Origin: Ktedonobacter sp. SOSP1-85
GTDB taxonomy: Bacteria; Chloroflexota; Ktedonobacteria; Ktedonobacterales; Ktedonobacteraceae
NCBI RefSeq assembly: GCF_016587415.1
Contig: NZ_BNJI01000001.1
Span: forward strand, 682,001 to 746,000
Length of the DNA: 64,000 nt
Reading direction: 5' to 3'
Position numbers and translations under genes: made by a program. Of the stretch, positions 43,331-52,573 are shown piece by piece (position 1 is the first letter of the stretch; every line of letters starts with the position of its first letter). The notes beneath the pieces were generated by a model. That model was not told where the DNA came from and did no database searches. It saw nothing but the letters and a program-made list of their open reading frames with translations.

Positions 43331-44404
43331 CCGTAACACATTCTGACCTGCGTTGTAATCTCGATCCTGCGGAAACTGATCATATGGGCAAGCAGGATTC
43401 TGACACACAAAGATGCGATCCTTGAGCCTCATCGCTTCCCACGTCCAACCGCAGCAATGACAGGTCTTACTGGAAGGAAAGAAACGGCCCACCTTGATTA
43501 TTTGTCCCCCACGTTGCGCCGCTTTTGCCTCGAGCAGACGTCTGAGGGTGCCCAGTGAGGCATCGGCGAACGAGCGAGCGAGACGGCGATTCCTGAGCAG
43601 TCCCTTGAGGTGGAGATCTTCCACTCCGATGATCCCGTAGCTGTCGACCAGCCTGGTGGTGAGCTTCTGAAGGGCATCCTGGCGCAGGCAGGTGATGCGA
43701 TAATGCAGACGGGCGACCTGTCGGCGCGCTTTCTCCCGATTCGCGGATCCCAGTTTTCGGCGATGCAGCCGTTTGTTGGCCTGACGCAATTTCTTGAGAG
43801 CGGTTTTGAGGAAGGCTTGGTTTTCGACTTCCTCTCCTGTACTCAAGGTGGCCAGGCGGTTGAGCCCCACATCGATACCCACGGCGGCTGGTTTGTTCAC
43901 CGGGATGGTTTCAGGGATCTCGACCTGGATGGAAACAAACCACCAATCCGCTGTTTTGGTGATGCGTGCCCCTTTCACGCGGCCCACAAACCGCAGCTTC
44001 TCAGCCAGATTGACCCATCCGAGCTTGGGGATCCACATGCGATGATCCCCCAACTCGAATTGATCGTTGGCAAGGTAAAAGGAGGGTTTGCTTGTTTTCT
44101 TGCTCTTGAACGTGGGGCGTTTGGCTTTGCCTTCAAAAAACGCGGTGAAGGCTTTTCCCAGATCGAGAAAGGGCTGATCTGAGGCGTTCTTCGTCACCTC
44201 CCATGTCCAGGGGAATTGCACCCGCCGAATCTCGTTGAATTGCTTCTTGAGTTTCAAGGCGGTGGGTTTGTCTCCGGCCTCATATTGGCGGTTCCATTCG
44301 GCCAGCGCCCAATTCCACACAAAGCGAGCAACGCCTGCGGCACGAGCAAAATAGTTGGCCTGCTCAGGTGTGGGATGCAGTCTGATCTTATGGGCGCGAA
44401 TCAT
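43241..44404 (-). CDS. tnpB: TnpB RNA-guided nuclease, solo copy
   Basis: 387 residues and full length. The RuvC triad is present: Asp178 in GIDVGLNRL, Glu262 in GVEDLHL, and Asp347/349 in DRDYNAGQN. The zinc-binding part is CHCCG (315-319) with CQNPAC (334-339). TnpB cuts DNA matching a guide taken from its own transposon end and helps keep the element in place. No TnpA transposase is next to it, so the copy is immobile by itself. Intact key residues suggest it is active or recently so. Upstream, a 10-bp hairpin (44508-44532) may be part of the left end. Confidence 0.93.
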   Translation of the reverse strand: MIRAHKIRLHPTPEQANYFARAAGVARFVWNWALAEWNRQYEAGDKPTALKLKKQFNEIRRVQFPWTWEVTKNASDQPFLDLGKAFTAFFEGKAKRPTFKSKKTSKPSFYLANDQFELGDHRMWIPKLGWVNLAEKLRFVGRVKGARITKTADWWFVSIQVEIPETIPVNKPAAVGIDVGLNRLATLSTGEEVENQAFLKTALKKLRQANKRLHRRKLGSANREKARRQVARLHYRITCLRQDALQKLTTRLVDSYGIIGVEDLHLKGLLRNRRLARSFADASLGTLRRLLEAKAAQRGGQIIKVGRFFPSSKTCHCCGWTWEAMRLKDRIFVCQNPACPYDQFPQDRDYNAGQNVLREALRLIGLIDQAVSGTGSDEDANLPADAG

Positions 44405-44723
44405 GCGGTTCTGCTCTTTCTCTTACCTCATATTTTCTTCAGTATAGGACAAATGTTCTCATCTGTCAAGAAGCCCGAAAGCGTGGCGTCTTGCCCACGA
44501 TTGATCTCTGTTTCCCACTTTTTGGGAAACAGTTGCATCCTCTTTCACTCTTCACCGCGTCTAACTGCTAGATATCATAAACGATGACACAGAATAGCAC
44601 TATCAACTACTTCACAATTGTCCCATAACAATTCCACATATTCACACATACGTACACAAAGACAAATTCCCCAACCACAAGCGCGATAGAAGAGAGGGTG
44701 ATCCGGCATAGGCAGAAAAAGCA

Positions 44724-44770
44724 ATCGATCACACTGTTGCCTCTCTTAGAGAAGCGACGGTGTGATCGAT
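44724..44770 (-). terminator. Hairpin terminator of murD
   Basis: Arms 44724-44746 and 44748-44770 (23 bases, three transition mismatches) with a one-base loop, 38 bases beyond the murD stop. The other bases between 44405 and 44807 hold no gene. Confidence 0.65.
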
Positions 44771-44807
44771 AATAAATTTGTGGGGCATGCATTGAGGCGA
44801 TGCCAGA

Positions 44808-46196
44808 TTATTGGCCTTTTGTCTTCTCGCGAATGTAAGCGACGAACTTATCGCCTCGATCAAATTCGTTTAGGAACATGCCAAAGCTGGTAAATCCGGG
44901 CGAGAAGAGCAGAACATCGCCAGGGCGTGTCAGGGCCAGGGCGGCATCGATAGCCTGGTGGAAATCATCAAAGGTACCGCGAACGGGATCAATCACACCT
45001 TGCCGCTCTATCTCCTGACGTAGTTCAGGCAGAAGTTCATCGGTGCCACTGCCGGGCAACAGGATCACATTGCGACAGCGCTTGATGATCGTTTCGGGCC
45101 ATTGCTCCAATGGAAGGTGTTTGGTATTGCCGCCCGCGACGAGTACGATGGGTTGCTCAAAAGCCTCCAAAGCCACCTGGCCTGCGATAGGTGAGGTACT
45201 GGTGCTGTCGTTTACAATGCGTACGCCATGCCACTCGCAGACCTCTTCGAGGCGATGCGAGACGCCTTTGAAGCGACGCACAGTCTCAGCGATCACACCT
45301 TCGGGTATCCCGAGGAGGCGCGCAGTCGTCGTCGCCAGCAAGATATTCTCCAGGTTATGCCTCCCCTTCAAGGGCGTCTCGGCGAAGGCGAGGGGCTCAA
45401 CCTGTGTGGGTGCGCCGTCGACCAGGGCCGAACGGGGAAAGCTTCCACCATGCTCAACGCTGGTAAACCAGGTCTCGCCTGGGGCCTCCAGGCCAAAGCG
45501 GCGCGTCCAGGGATTGTCATAGTTGAAGACGGCCATGCCATGCTCCGTCTGGAAGCGGAAGATATTAGCCTTGGCCTCGGCATAGTCCTCCATGCCATTG
45601 TAGGTATTGAGGTGGTCGGGATAAATATTGGTCATGACCGCGACCGAGGGGCTGATGCTGTGTGGAGCTAACCCTTCAAGCTGCCAACTCGACAACTCCA
45701 GCACCACCAGTGTCTCAGGGGTAATCTGTGGTAAGAGCGAGAGCGTCTCCACGCCCGCGACGTTGCCACCGATCACGACTGGCGCCTGCCCGTGAGCACG
45801 CAGTATCTCATAGATCAGGCTGGTAGTGGTCGTCTTGCCACGCGTCCCAGTGATACCAATAATGCGTCCGGGGCAGGCCAGAAAGAAGAGGCCAATCTCC
45901 ATCTCGATCTGCGCCCCGTGCTCCTGTGCCAGCAGGAGGTAGCGCGAGGTACGCGGCACTCCAGGATTGCGGATCACCACGTCGGCCCAGATAAAATCCT
46001 CGTCGCGATGCTCGCCCAGGATAAACTCGATGGGAAGGCCAGCCAGCGCACGCACGCTGGGGGCCAGGACCTCAGGCGATTTCATATCGGTCACACGTAC
46101 GACCGCGCCTTGCTGAGCAGCGTAGCGAGCTGAAGCCATGCCCGAGCCCTGTAGCCCCAGGCCCATGACCAGCACGCGCTTTCCCCGCAGGTTCAT
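44808..46196 (-). CDS. murD: UDP-N-acetylmuramoylalanine--D-glutamate ligase
   Basis: 462 residues. MurD adds D-Glu to UDP-MurNAc-L-Ala with ATP in the cytoplasmic phase of peptidoglycan synthesis. Visible are the N-terminal Rossmann part (VLVMGLGLQGSGMA), the Mur P-loop GITGTRGKTTTT, LELSSWQLEG, NIYPDHLNTY, and the late GGNTKHLPLE. Other mur genes are not beside it, which is unusual, since murD often lies in a cell-wall cluster. A single-pass coiled-coil protein lies upstream on the same strand behind a strong palindrome. Confidence 0.95.
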   Translation of the reverse strand: MNLRGKRVLVMGLGLQGSGMASARYAAQQGAVVRVTDMKSPEVLAPSVRALAGLPIEFILGEHRDEDFIWADVVIRNPGVPRTSRYLLLAQEHGAQIEMEIGLFFLACPGRIIGITGTRGKTTTTSLIYEILRAHGQAPVVIGGNVAGVETLSLLPQITPETLVVLELSSWQLEGLAPHSISPSVAVMTNIYPDHLNTYNGMEDYAEAKANIFRFQTEHGMAVFNYDNPWTRRFGLEAPGETWFTSVEHGGSFPRSALVDGAPTQVEPLAFAETPLKGRHNLENILLATTTARLLGIPEGVIAETVRRFKGVSHRLEEVCEWHGVRIVNDSTSTSPIAGQVALEAFEQPIVLVAGGNTKHLPLEQWPETIIKRCRNVILLPGSGTDELLPELRQEIERQGVIDPVRGTFDDFHQAIDAALALTRPGDVLLFSPGFTSFGMFLNEFDRGDKFVAYIREKTKGQ

Positions 46197-46267
46197 ATCT
46201 TCAAACCCTCGCTTCCCTTTTTTCGTCCTTCCATCATACCAGAATCCCCAAGTAGAGACAAATAAGG

Positions 46268-46327
46268 AAGAGAGAAGAGGGAGTGCTGGCCGGGCGGTCG
46301 CCCGGCCAGCACTCCCTCTTCTCTCTT
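46268..46327 (-). terminator. 60-bp palindrome with 29-bp perfect arms
   Basis: Arms 46268-46296 and 46299-46327 with a GT loop, ending directly at the stop of the leftward gene at 46329. T-rich flank to the right on the plus strand. Confidence 0.78.
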
Positions 46328-46328
46328 T

Positions 46329-46796
46329 TTAGTAAGTGCGCTCTTCCTTTGGGGCCGGAGCACTGTGCTCGCGTTGGGAGAGGGAGGCATAGATGCGTCC
46401 CAGGCGCTGCTCGATCTCACGGGAGTGATGATTGAGAATCTGAAGCTGCTCGGTCAGTTGATAGACATTATCCTGCAGCATGTGAATCTCTTGCTCAAAA
46501 TGGTCCAGAGATGGCATCGCAGCGAGAGGCTGAGAGACCTGAACCGGGATAGCAGCTGTGGGCGCGTCAGCGATAGCGACAGGCGTCTGCGCGGTAGACT
46601 CAGACGCGAGTGGGCGTGTATGCACACCCTCCTCGGCAGGCACAGCCGGCTGTTGCTGGATGGCCTCCTGAGCCTGAACTGGCGCGGCGGGCGCCGCTTT
46701 TTTCGCTTCTCTGGTGGCTCCGCCACCGCGCGCCAGGAGGAAGGCTCCAATAATCGCCAGGATCGCGACCGCGATCAAACCTCCGACGATAAACAT
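46329..46796 (-). CDS. Single-pass membrane protein with C-terminal coiled coil
   Basis: 155 residues. An N-terminal membrane anchor (about 2-23, FIVGGLIAVAILAIIGAFLL) is followed by an Ala/Pro/Gln/Val-rich linker and a coiled coil of about 45 residues (FEQEIHMLQDNVYQLTEQLQ and on). No enzymatic motif is seen. It is 43 bases downstream of the EmrA-like gene on the same strand and may belong to that operon, perhaps as a structural partner, but this rests on position only. Confidence 0.65.
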   Translation of the reverse strand: MFIVGGLIAVAILAIIGAFLLARGGGATREAKKAAPAAPVQAQEAIQQQPAVPAEEGVHTRPLASESTAQTPVAIADAPTAAIPVQVSQPLAAMPSLDHFEQEIHMLQDNVYQLTEQLQILNHHSREIEQRLGRIYASLSQREHSAPAPKEERTY

Positions 46797-46839
46797 GCGA
46801 CATTCCTTTCTAGTGAGTGGTACGGTAAATCCCTACAAA

Positions 46840-47493
46840 TTAGTGCAGGTGGATCTTTACAGTAGCACTCAAGCCAGGAACCAGGGTATGACCACCGTTG
46901 CCATCCAGGCTCACAACCACGGGAACGCGCTGACCAACCTTGGTGAAGTTGCCGCTTGAGTTATCGGAAGAAGGCAGCAGCGAGAACTGGCCAGCAGTCG
47001 CCTGCACGATGTGATCGATATGACCAGTGAAGGAATCGCCGGAGTAGGCATCGACACTGACATCCACGTCCTGACCATTTTTGATATTGTTGAGCTGAGC
47101 CTCGTCAACATACGCGGTCACATTGAGCTTCGAGAGGTCAACGACCTGAGCCAGGGAGAGGCCAGCGCTGACAAGCTGTCCCTCAACACCGGTCTCCTGC
47201 ACGATAGTGCCATCAATAGGACTGGTCAGATTGACGTTCACCTTCTGGCCGGTCTGCGCGACAGCTGCCACGCTACCAATGACCTGTCCGGCCTGAACTT
47301 TATCGCCCTGTTTGACATTCAGTTGCGTTAACTGACCCGCCTGGGGACTGCTGATACTGAGAATCTGCCCGGAAATCTGAGCATCATCGGTGGAGTAGAA
47401 GTTATAGCTATTGTAGAACCAATAGACACCGGCACCCGCGATAGCCAGCAGGGCCACAAAGACGAGAACTGGAACAAGAATGAGACGACGCAC
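46840..47493 (-). CDS. EmrA/HlyD-like membrane fusion protein
   Basis: 217 residues, shorter than EmrA of enterobacteria because the long alpha-hairpin is absent. One N-terminal membrane helix (4-24), then the split lipoyl motif (AQISGQILSISSPQAGQLTQLNVKQGDKV, key part SPQAGQLTQLNVKQGDKVQAG, and later TSPIDGTIVQETGVEGQLV) and a beta-barrel part (LNVTAYVDEAQLNNIKNGQD). This links a membrane transporter to the wall side. It lies downstream of the EmrB-type MFS gene. In a bacterium with one membrane it would act as a periplasm-like adaptor. Confidence 0.85.
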   Translation of the reverse strand: MRRLILVPVLVFVALLAIAGAGVYWFYNSYNFYSTDDAQISGQILSISSPQAGQLTQLNVKQGDKVQAGQVIGSVAAVAQTGQKVNVNLTSPIDGTIVQETGVEGQLVSAGLSLAQVVDLSKLNVTAYVDEAQLNNIKNGQDVDVSVDAYSGDSFTGHIDHIVQATAGQFSLLPSSDNSSGNFTKVGQRVPVVVSLDGNGGHTLVPGLSATVKIHLH

Positions 47494-47520
47494 GATGCGT
47501 TTCCTCCTAAGGATCTTATT

Positions 47521-47572
47521 CCGAACCCCAACGTCACTTGCGTGACTAGCGCTTCGCGCTCAGGGTTTTCGG
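47521..47572 (-). repeat. MITE-like repeat, short copy C
   Basis: A 52-base version of the elements at 22691 and 53359, in reverse direction. It keeps both ends (CCGAAAACCC and GGGGTTCGG) and the GCGCTAGTCACG stem but lacks the central pair of CCCCCGAATGGGGG hairpins. TCTTATT (AATAAGA on the other strand) flanks it, as in the other copies. Confidence 0.75.
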
Positions 47573-47656
47573 ATATGAAGTAGTAAAATGAGAAGAACGA
47601 AGAATATCAAAAGTGCTTACGCAAGCTAATAAATTACGAATCGAGAGTGTGCCGGA

Positions 47657-49294
47657 TTAGAGCGCCATCGACGCTTCCTCACGGGCTTTTTCCGCCTCCG
47701 CACGCTCTTCAGCGGTCATCGACGCCTCGTCAACCACGACAGCCTTTTTCTTGCTGCCAGTCACAAAAAGCGTCGCAATGATGGCTACAATGGCCAGGAA
47801 GAGGCTGACGCGGAAGGCATCTTGAATAGCCAGCATATATGATTGGCGTTGCAGAAGTCCACCAATAGTCTTCAGCGCGTAGGCATACGCCGCCATCGCG
47901 GAAGCGCCATTCCCCATCAGTCCCGCCTGAATCATCATTACCATGTGACCAAACGAAGACGTAGGAGTCACCTGCTCAGCCAGGTGAGCGTAGTGAACCT
48001 TGTTCTGTGATTGCACCAGCGTCGCGATAATCGCTACAGCTAGAGAGCTACCAACGAAACGCAGCGTCGTACTCACGGAAGAAGCTTGTGAGAGGCGGCG
48101 AGGCTGAATATTGGCCAGCGCCGAGACACTTAATGGCTGCATGCAAAGGCCAATGCCAAAGCTGCGTAAGATCAAGAGCCACTGGAAATCACCAATGGGA
48201 ATTGAGGTGTTCAGCGAGGTATAAAGCCACATGGCAATCGCCAGAATAATCAAGCCTGGAATAACCACGGCTCGCACACCAATCCTATCCACCAAGCGAC
48301 CACCAATAAGTACAGCCACCATCGAAGCCAGCGCCTGCGGCAGCAGCACCAGGCCAGCCTGATACGCGCTCAGACCACGCAGGTTTTGCAGATAGATGGG
48401 GATCAAGAATAGACCACCATAGAGCGCAAAGGTCACCAGAATACTGGCAATGCTACTGGTAGAGAACGAGCGATCCGCGAACACCGTCAGGTCTAGCAAT
48501 GGTTGCTCATTACGACGCGAGAGTCTCAGTTCCACGACAACGAAAGCTATCAGCAGAACAATACCCACGATCAACGAGCCCATGACGATAGGTGAGGTCC
48601 AACCATCTGTACTGGCATCAGAGAGGCCATACAGCAGGAGAGCCAGCCCAATGCTTGAGCATAAGAAACCAGGAATATCAAACTTTTTATCCGGAACGAT
48701 CTCGCCCTCGCGCAGGAAGAAGAAGGCCAGCAAGACGCCCAGAATACCGATTGGCAGATTAATATAGAAAATCAACTGCCAGTCCATATAGGTCACGATG
48801 TAGCCACCAATAGTTGGTCCCAGAGCCGGGCCAAGCAAGATAGGAATACCCAGCGCACCCATCACAGTACCACGCTCCTGGGGAGGAAACTCGCGGTAGA
48901 GCAAGGTAATGGCTAGAGGCGAGAGAAAGGCACCGGCCACACCCTGCATGATACGGAAGAGGATGAGCATGGGCAAGCTCCAGGAGAGGCCACACAAGAC
49001 CGAGCCAAGGGTAAAGCCTGCCAGAGCCAGAATGTATAAACGTCTAGTACCGATACGATCGGCAAGGAAAGCCGTAAGCGGAGTAGCGACGCCCTGAGCC
49101 AGCGTATAAGCGGTAAGCACCCACTGTACGCTATTAAGATCAGAACCAAAGGCCGTCTCTAATCGGGGGACAGCGATATTGACGATGGTACCATCCAGAA
49201 TAGACATGAAGATACCAAAAATCACCACGCCAGCCACAATCCACTTATACGGGAGGCCTCCCTCTCGCTTTGCAGCGGGGACGGAAACTTGCAC
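47657..49294 (-). CDS. DHA2-family drug:H+ antiporter, EmrB/QacA type
   Basis: 545 residues with fourteen predicted membrane helices. The DHA2 signatures are visible: helix 1 FMSILDGTIVNIAVP (motif D1), the loop 2-3 FLADRIGTRRLY (motif A) and GPALGPTIGGYIV (motif C of antiporters). The tail is acidic/basic and coiled-coil-like (EERAEAEKAREEA). It exports drugs or toxins and probably works with the EmrA-like adaptor downstream. A divergent-looking TetR gene lies upstream on the same strand. Confidence 0.92.
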   Translation of the reverse strand: MQVSVPAAKREGGLPYKWIVAGVVIFGIFMSILDGTIVNIAVPRLETAFGSDLNSVQWVLTAYTLAQGVATPLTAFLADRIGTRRLYILALAGFTLGSVLCGLSWSLPMLILFRIMQGVAGAFLSPLAITLLYREFPPQERGTVMGALGIPILLGPALGPTIGGYIVTYMDWQLIFYINLPIGILGVLLAFFFLREGEIVPDKKFDIPGFLCSSIGLALLLYGLSDASTDGWTSPIVMGSLIVGIVLLIAFVVVELRLSRRNEQPLLDLTVFADRSFSTSSIASILVTFALYGGLFLIPIYLQNLRGLSAYQAGLVLLPQALASMVAVLIGGRLVDRIGVRAVVIPGLIILAIAMWLYTSLNTSIPIGDFQWLLILRSFGIGLCMQPLSVSALANIQPRRLSQASSVSTTLRFVGSSLAVAIIATLVQSQNKVHYAHLAEQVTPTSSFGHMVMMIQAGLMGNGASAMAAYAYALKTIGGLLQRQSYMLAIQDAFRVSLFLAIVAIIATLFVTGSKKKAVVVDEASMTAEERAEAEKAREEASMAL

Positions 49295-49514
49295 GCAAGC
49301 ACCTCCTAGTATGTATACAAAAATTTCAATACATCAATCTAAAAAAACACACAAGGCAAACGAGAAAGATTTAAGCAAACATACATACATTGGTAGCGGA
49401 TAGAAGAATAAGACACCATATCCAGTTACCGGTGACGGGTAATATGTACGTCTGATCATCAGGTTAACAATAGTTTATAACAGCACGATAGGAAATAACG
49501 GCGATGTATTCAGC

Positions 49515-50129
49515 TCATCGATGAGCAGTGATGCCTTGAAAGTAAATGCGCTTCAGGTAGCCCGACAGTTCTTCAGGTGTGAGCTGAGGATTCTCCCGTA
49601 GCACATGGGTATAGGCCAGGGGCGAGAGTACACTAAAAAACGTCTGCACCATCACAAAGGTAGGCAGAGAGGCTTCAAACTCACCAACCTGCTTCCCCTC
49701 CTCCAGCAACGTGGCAATGCCCTGCCGAATACAGGTAAAAGGTTGTGAAAGCTTCGCCTGGAGCAAAGATGCCAGTTCCAGATTATTATGGTACGCATAC
49801 ATAAAGTGTGCGTACTTATCGGAAAGGTACAGCAGCATTGAATCAAGCACGCAGACCAGGCGTTCGCGAGGAGAGCCCGGAGTCGCCATGGCTTGCTCAA
49901 CCATCTCCTGAAAAGAATGCAGGCGACGCGCAAAGAGTTCAGTTACAAGATCTCCTTTGTGTTGAAAATGCAGATAGAGCGTACCTTTGGCAATTCCCAC
50001 GCGAGACGCAATTTCGTCCATAGACATCTGGTGATAGCCCTGTTCAAACAGTATGTCCTGGGTGACCTGTAGAATCAGGTCCTCGCGCTCCTTGCGTTGT
50101 CGCTCCTTCAGAGAGAGGGATTGAGCCAT
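49515..50129 (-). CDS. TetR family regulator of the efflux pair
   Basis: 204 residues from the ATG at 50129; a longer frame to 50207 has no better ribosome site. HTH: MSMDEIASRVGIAKGTLYLHF, key part DEIASRVGIAKGTLYLHF. The C-terminal domain is of the TetR_C type found with efflux pumps. It lies 220 bases upstream of the EmrB-type gene on the same strand. Two similar sequences around 50157-50173 and 50215-50230, in opposite directions, are candidate operators for self-control. Confidence 0.9.
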   Translation of the reverse strand: MAQSLSLKERQRKEREDLILQVTQDILFEQGYHQMSMDEIASRVGIAKGTLYLHFQHKGDLVTELFARRLHSFQEMVEQAMATPGSPRERLVCVLDSMLLYLSDKYAHFMYAYHNNLELASLLQAKLSQPFTCIRQGIATLLEEGKQVGEFEASLPTFVMVQTFFSVLSPLAYTHVLRENPQLTPEELSGYLKRIYFQGITAHR

Positions 50130-50156
50130 ACGATCCGTTCCATGCCTCCCAATACT

Positions 50157-50230
50157 TGACTTACAAAGCCAAAGCGTGACTTCTCTTCGTTCAGTTTGAC
50201 TTAACATTTAAATCTTTGACTTTGTAGTCA
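50157..50230. promoter_or_regulatory. Candidate TetR operator pair
   Basis: TGACTTACAAAGCCAAA at 50157-50173 and, on the other strand, TGACTACAAAGTCAAA at 50215-50230. The second contains the palindrome GACTTTGTAGTC. Both lie just upstream of the TetR gene. Confidence 0.45.
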
Positions 50231-50337
50231 TAAATTTAACAGAACGTCATTGTTTTGTCAATAGGGGGAAAGTATGGCTATTTGTAGCATAGATCGGCGG
50301 GGAATGTTTCCCCAAAGAGGGAGGAATGTACTAGGTA

Positions 50338-50367
50338 TTGACAAAGTGCACGAAAGTGAACTAAAAT
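50338..50367 (+). promoter_or_regulatory. Strong sigma70-like promoter of the IS607 tnpA
   Basis: TTGACA (50338-50343), 18-base spacer, TAAAAT (50362-50367). The tnpA ATG is six bases after the -10 element, so transcripts would begin at or next to the ATG and be leaderless. Confidence 0.65.
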
Positions 50368-50373
50368 CATTAT

Positions 50374-50946
50374 ATGTACTTAGTCGCACAATTTGCCAAG
50401 CAGGTGGGTGTCAGCGTGAAAACGTTGCAGCGCTGGGACCGAGAAGGCAGGCTCAAAGCCAAACGAACGCTTTCCGGGCGCCGCTACTACAATGAGGCCG
50501 ATCTGGCCACGGCACTCAACCTTCCTCAGCGGCCAGCCGCTCGCCGAACGATCGCCTCTTGCCGGGTGTCGAGTCCTGCTCAACGACCGGACTTGCAGAA
50601 CCAACGAGGAGCGCTCTCGAACTACGCGGCCTCCAAGCAGCTGGTGGTGGACGACTGGATTCTGGAGATTGGTGGGGGTCTCAATGTTGAGCGCAAACGG
50701 TTTCTGACTCTGGTGGATGCCATTGTGGCAGGGGAAGTGGAGCGTGTGCTCATTGCGCACCAGGATCGGCTGGCGCGCTTTGGCTTTGCTCTGATCAAAC
50801 ACCTGTGCGAGACCCACCACACGGAATTGGTCGTGATGAACACCGAGACGCTCTCTCCACAACAAGAGCTTGTCCAGGATGTGATGAGCATGCTCCACTG
50901 TTTTTCATCGAGATTGTATGGCCTGCGGCATTCCCGCAACGCGTGA
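50374..50946 (+). CDS. tnpA: IS607-family serine recombinase (TnpA)
   Basis: 190 residues. A MerR-like HTH (AQFAKQVGVSVKTLQRWDREGRL, key part VGVSVKTLQRWDREGRLKAK, 10-29) precedes a serine-recombinase domain with the nucleophile in ASCRVSSPAQRPDLQNQ and the later LIAHQDRLARFGF. HTH before catalytic domain is the IS607 order. Such enzymes move circular intermediates between GG dinucleotides. The C-terminus is a little different from the family at HCFSSRLYGLRHSRNA, where IS607 proteins usually continue with FSARLYG-type residues, so it appears complete. tnpB follows 16 bases later. Confidence 0.92.
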   Translation: MYLVAQFAKQVGVSVKTLQRWDREGRLKAKRTLSGRRYYNEADLATALNLPQRPAARRTIASCRVSSPAQRPDLQNQRGALSNYAASKQLVVDDWILEIGGGLNVERKRFLTLVDAIVAGEVERVLIAHQDRLARFGFALIKHLCETHHTELVVMNTETLSPQQELVQDVMSMLHCFSSRLYGLRHSRNA

Positions 50947-50962
50947 GAAAAGGCGCTCAAGG

Positions 50963-52257
50963 ATGAAAACCGCGCACAAGATCCGGATGAACCCCACGCC
51001 TGAACAGGTGGAGTATCTCAAACGAGCCTGTGGCACGAGGCGCTTTCTCTACAACTGGGGGCGCGAGCAGTGGGAAAAGCAGTATCAGGCGTATAAAGCT
51101 GAGCAGGAAACCGTTCCCGAGGAGCAGCGCGTGCTCAAACTGCCGCATGCCCTCGCACTCAAGAAGCAATTCAACCGGATTCGAGAACACGAGTACCCCT
51201 GGACCTATGACGTCACGAAATGTGTGGTGGAGGGAGCCTTCGACGACCTCAAGAAAGCGTATGACAACTTCTTTGCAGGCAGAGCGAACTACCCCCAGTA
51301 CAAGAAAAAGGGGAAGTCGCACGAATCGTTCTATCTCTCCAACGATAAATTCACCTTGGGAAGCCATTGGATCTCGATCCCCGGGCTTGGCCGTTTCATC
51401 CTCGATCAACGCCAAACGAAGAAGGACCGGGGCAAGCTCCTACGCAAACTGGGGACGGTGAACCTGGCAGAAAAACTGCGCTTCGTCGAAAAGGGGGCAG
51501 CCACCACTCCCACGAAGAAACGCAACAGGCGCAAGCACGTCGCGTGCGAACGCGTCAAGATCCTGGGGGGACCGTCAGCTGCGAAGCGGGCCACTGGTAC
51601 ATCTCCATCCAGGTAGAGATCACACGGGAGCGCCTCAAAACCCCCGAAGCTGTGGTGGGGGTGGATGTGGGCTTGAAGCAAGCTGCTGTGGTGAGCGATG
51701 GACGACGGCTTGAGAACCAAAGGCCGTTCGCGCTCCATCTCAAGAAGCTCGGCAAGCTGCAACGGAAGCTGTCAAAGAAACAGAAGACGAAAGACCTTCA
51801 AACCAAGCGAACCGTCTTCAGCAAGCAGTATGAGAAGCAACGGCTCAAGGTCGCGCGCAAGCATCAGCAGATCGCCAACATCCGGCGGGATGTCCAGCAC
51901 AAGTTCACGACCGAACTGGCGCGAACCTGCGGGGCCATCGGCATCGAAGACCTCAACATCCTGGGGATGATGGCCAACCGGAAGCTCTCGCGTGCCGTAG
52001 CCGATGCCGCGATGGGGCAGCTGTTGCAGTTCCTCAAGACCAAAGTGGCCAACGCCGGGGGCGATCTCTTCATCGCCTCGCGCTGGTTTCCCTCGACCAA
52101 ACGCTGTTCGTGCTGTGGGCAGGTCAAGAAGAGGATGCCGCTCAAACACCGCACCTATGAGTGCTTGGCCTGTGGGCTGGTCATCGATCGGGACCTCAAT
52201 GCCGCCTTGAATGTGCTGTGGTTCGCAACACAACAGCTTCGCCAGCTTCACGCGTAA
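50963..52257 (+). pseudogene. tnpB: TnpB of the IS607 element, frameshifted
   Basis: Two overlapping frames together make one TnpB. From ATG 50963 (MKTAHKIRMNPTPEQVEYL) the first frame runs to 51618. The correct continuation is in another frame from about 51571: TVSCEAGHWYISIQVE, then the RuvC Asp in GVDVGLKQAA, Glu in GIEDLNI, Asp in DRDLNAALN and zinc motif CSCCG..CLACG. The shift lies at a run of six G (51565-51570): seven would restore ILGGTVSC. It may be a mutation, a programmed slip, or a read error. All catalytic residues remain otherwise intact. Confidence 0.88.
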
Positions 52258-52381
52258 CGCTGGCCGTCCTGGAGAGTGGCTACCGCCGGACGTAAAATGC
52301 CTGGGGAGTTGATGTGAGACCGAAACGGGAGGGCTGATCCAAAGGTTCCCGTGCGCTGGCTATCGACGATGAAGCAGGAAG
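52230..52381 (+). ncRNA. Predicted omegaRNA region of the IS607 tnpB
   Basis: Bases after the tnpB stop are GC-rich with potential stems and end in GATGAAGCAGGAAG (52368-52381), matching GATGAAACAGGAAC next to the solo TnpB. By analogy with characterised TnpB systems the guide would begin right after. Extent is approximate; no experiment or search backs it. The remaining bases to 52573 hold nothing else recognised. Confidence 0.4.
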
Positions 52382-52573
52382 AACTGACCGCTCGGGCGTG
52401 TCTTGCACACGTTTGAGTATGAGAAAGGTAGCAGGTAACATAAATGTCTTATTGGCAGAGTACTCTACTGACGCTGCTAATGCTCTTTTAATAATTAATC
52501 TGGGAACGATAATGCTCAACGTTATCTGATTAATTATTAAAACTCCATAAGCACGCGTCTACACATGGTCGAG

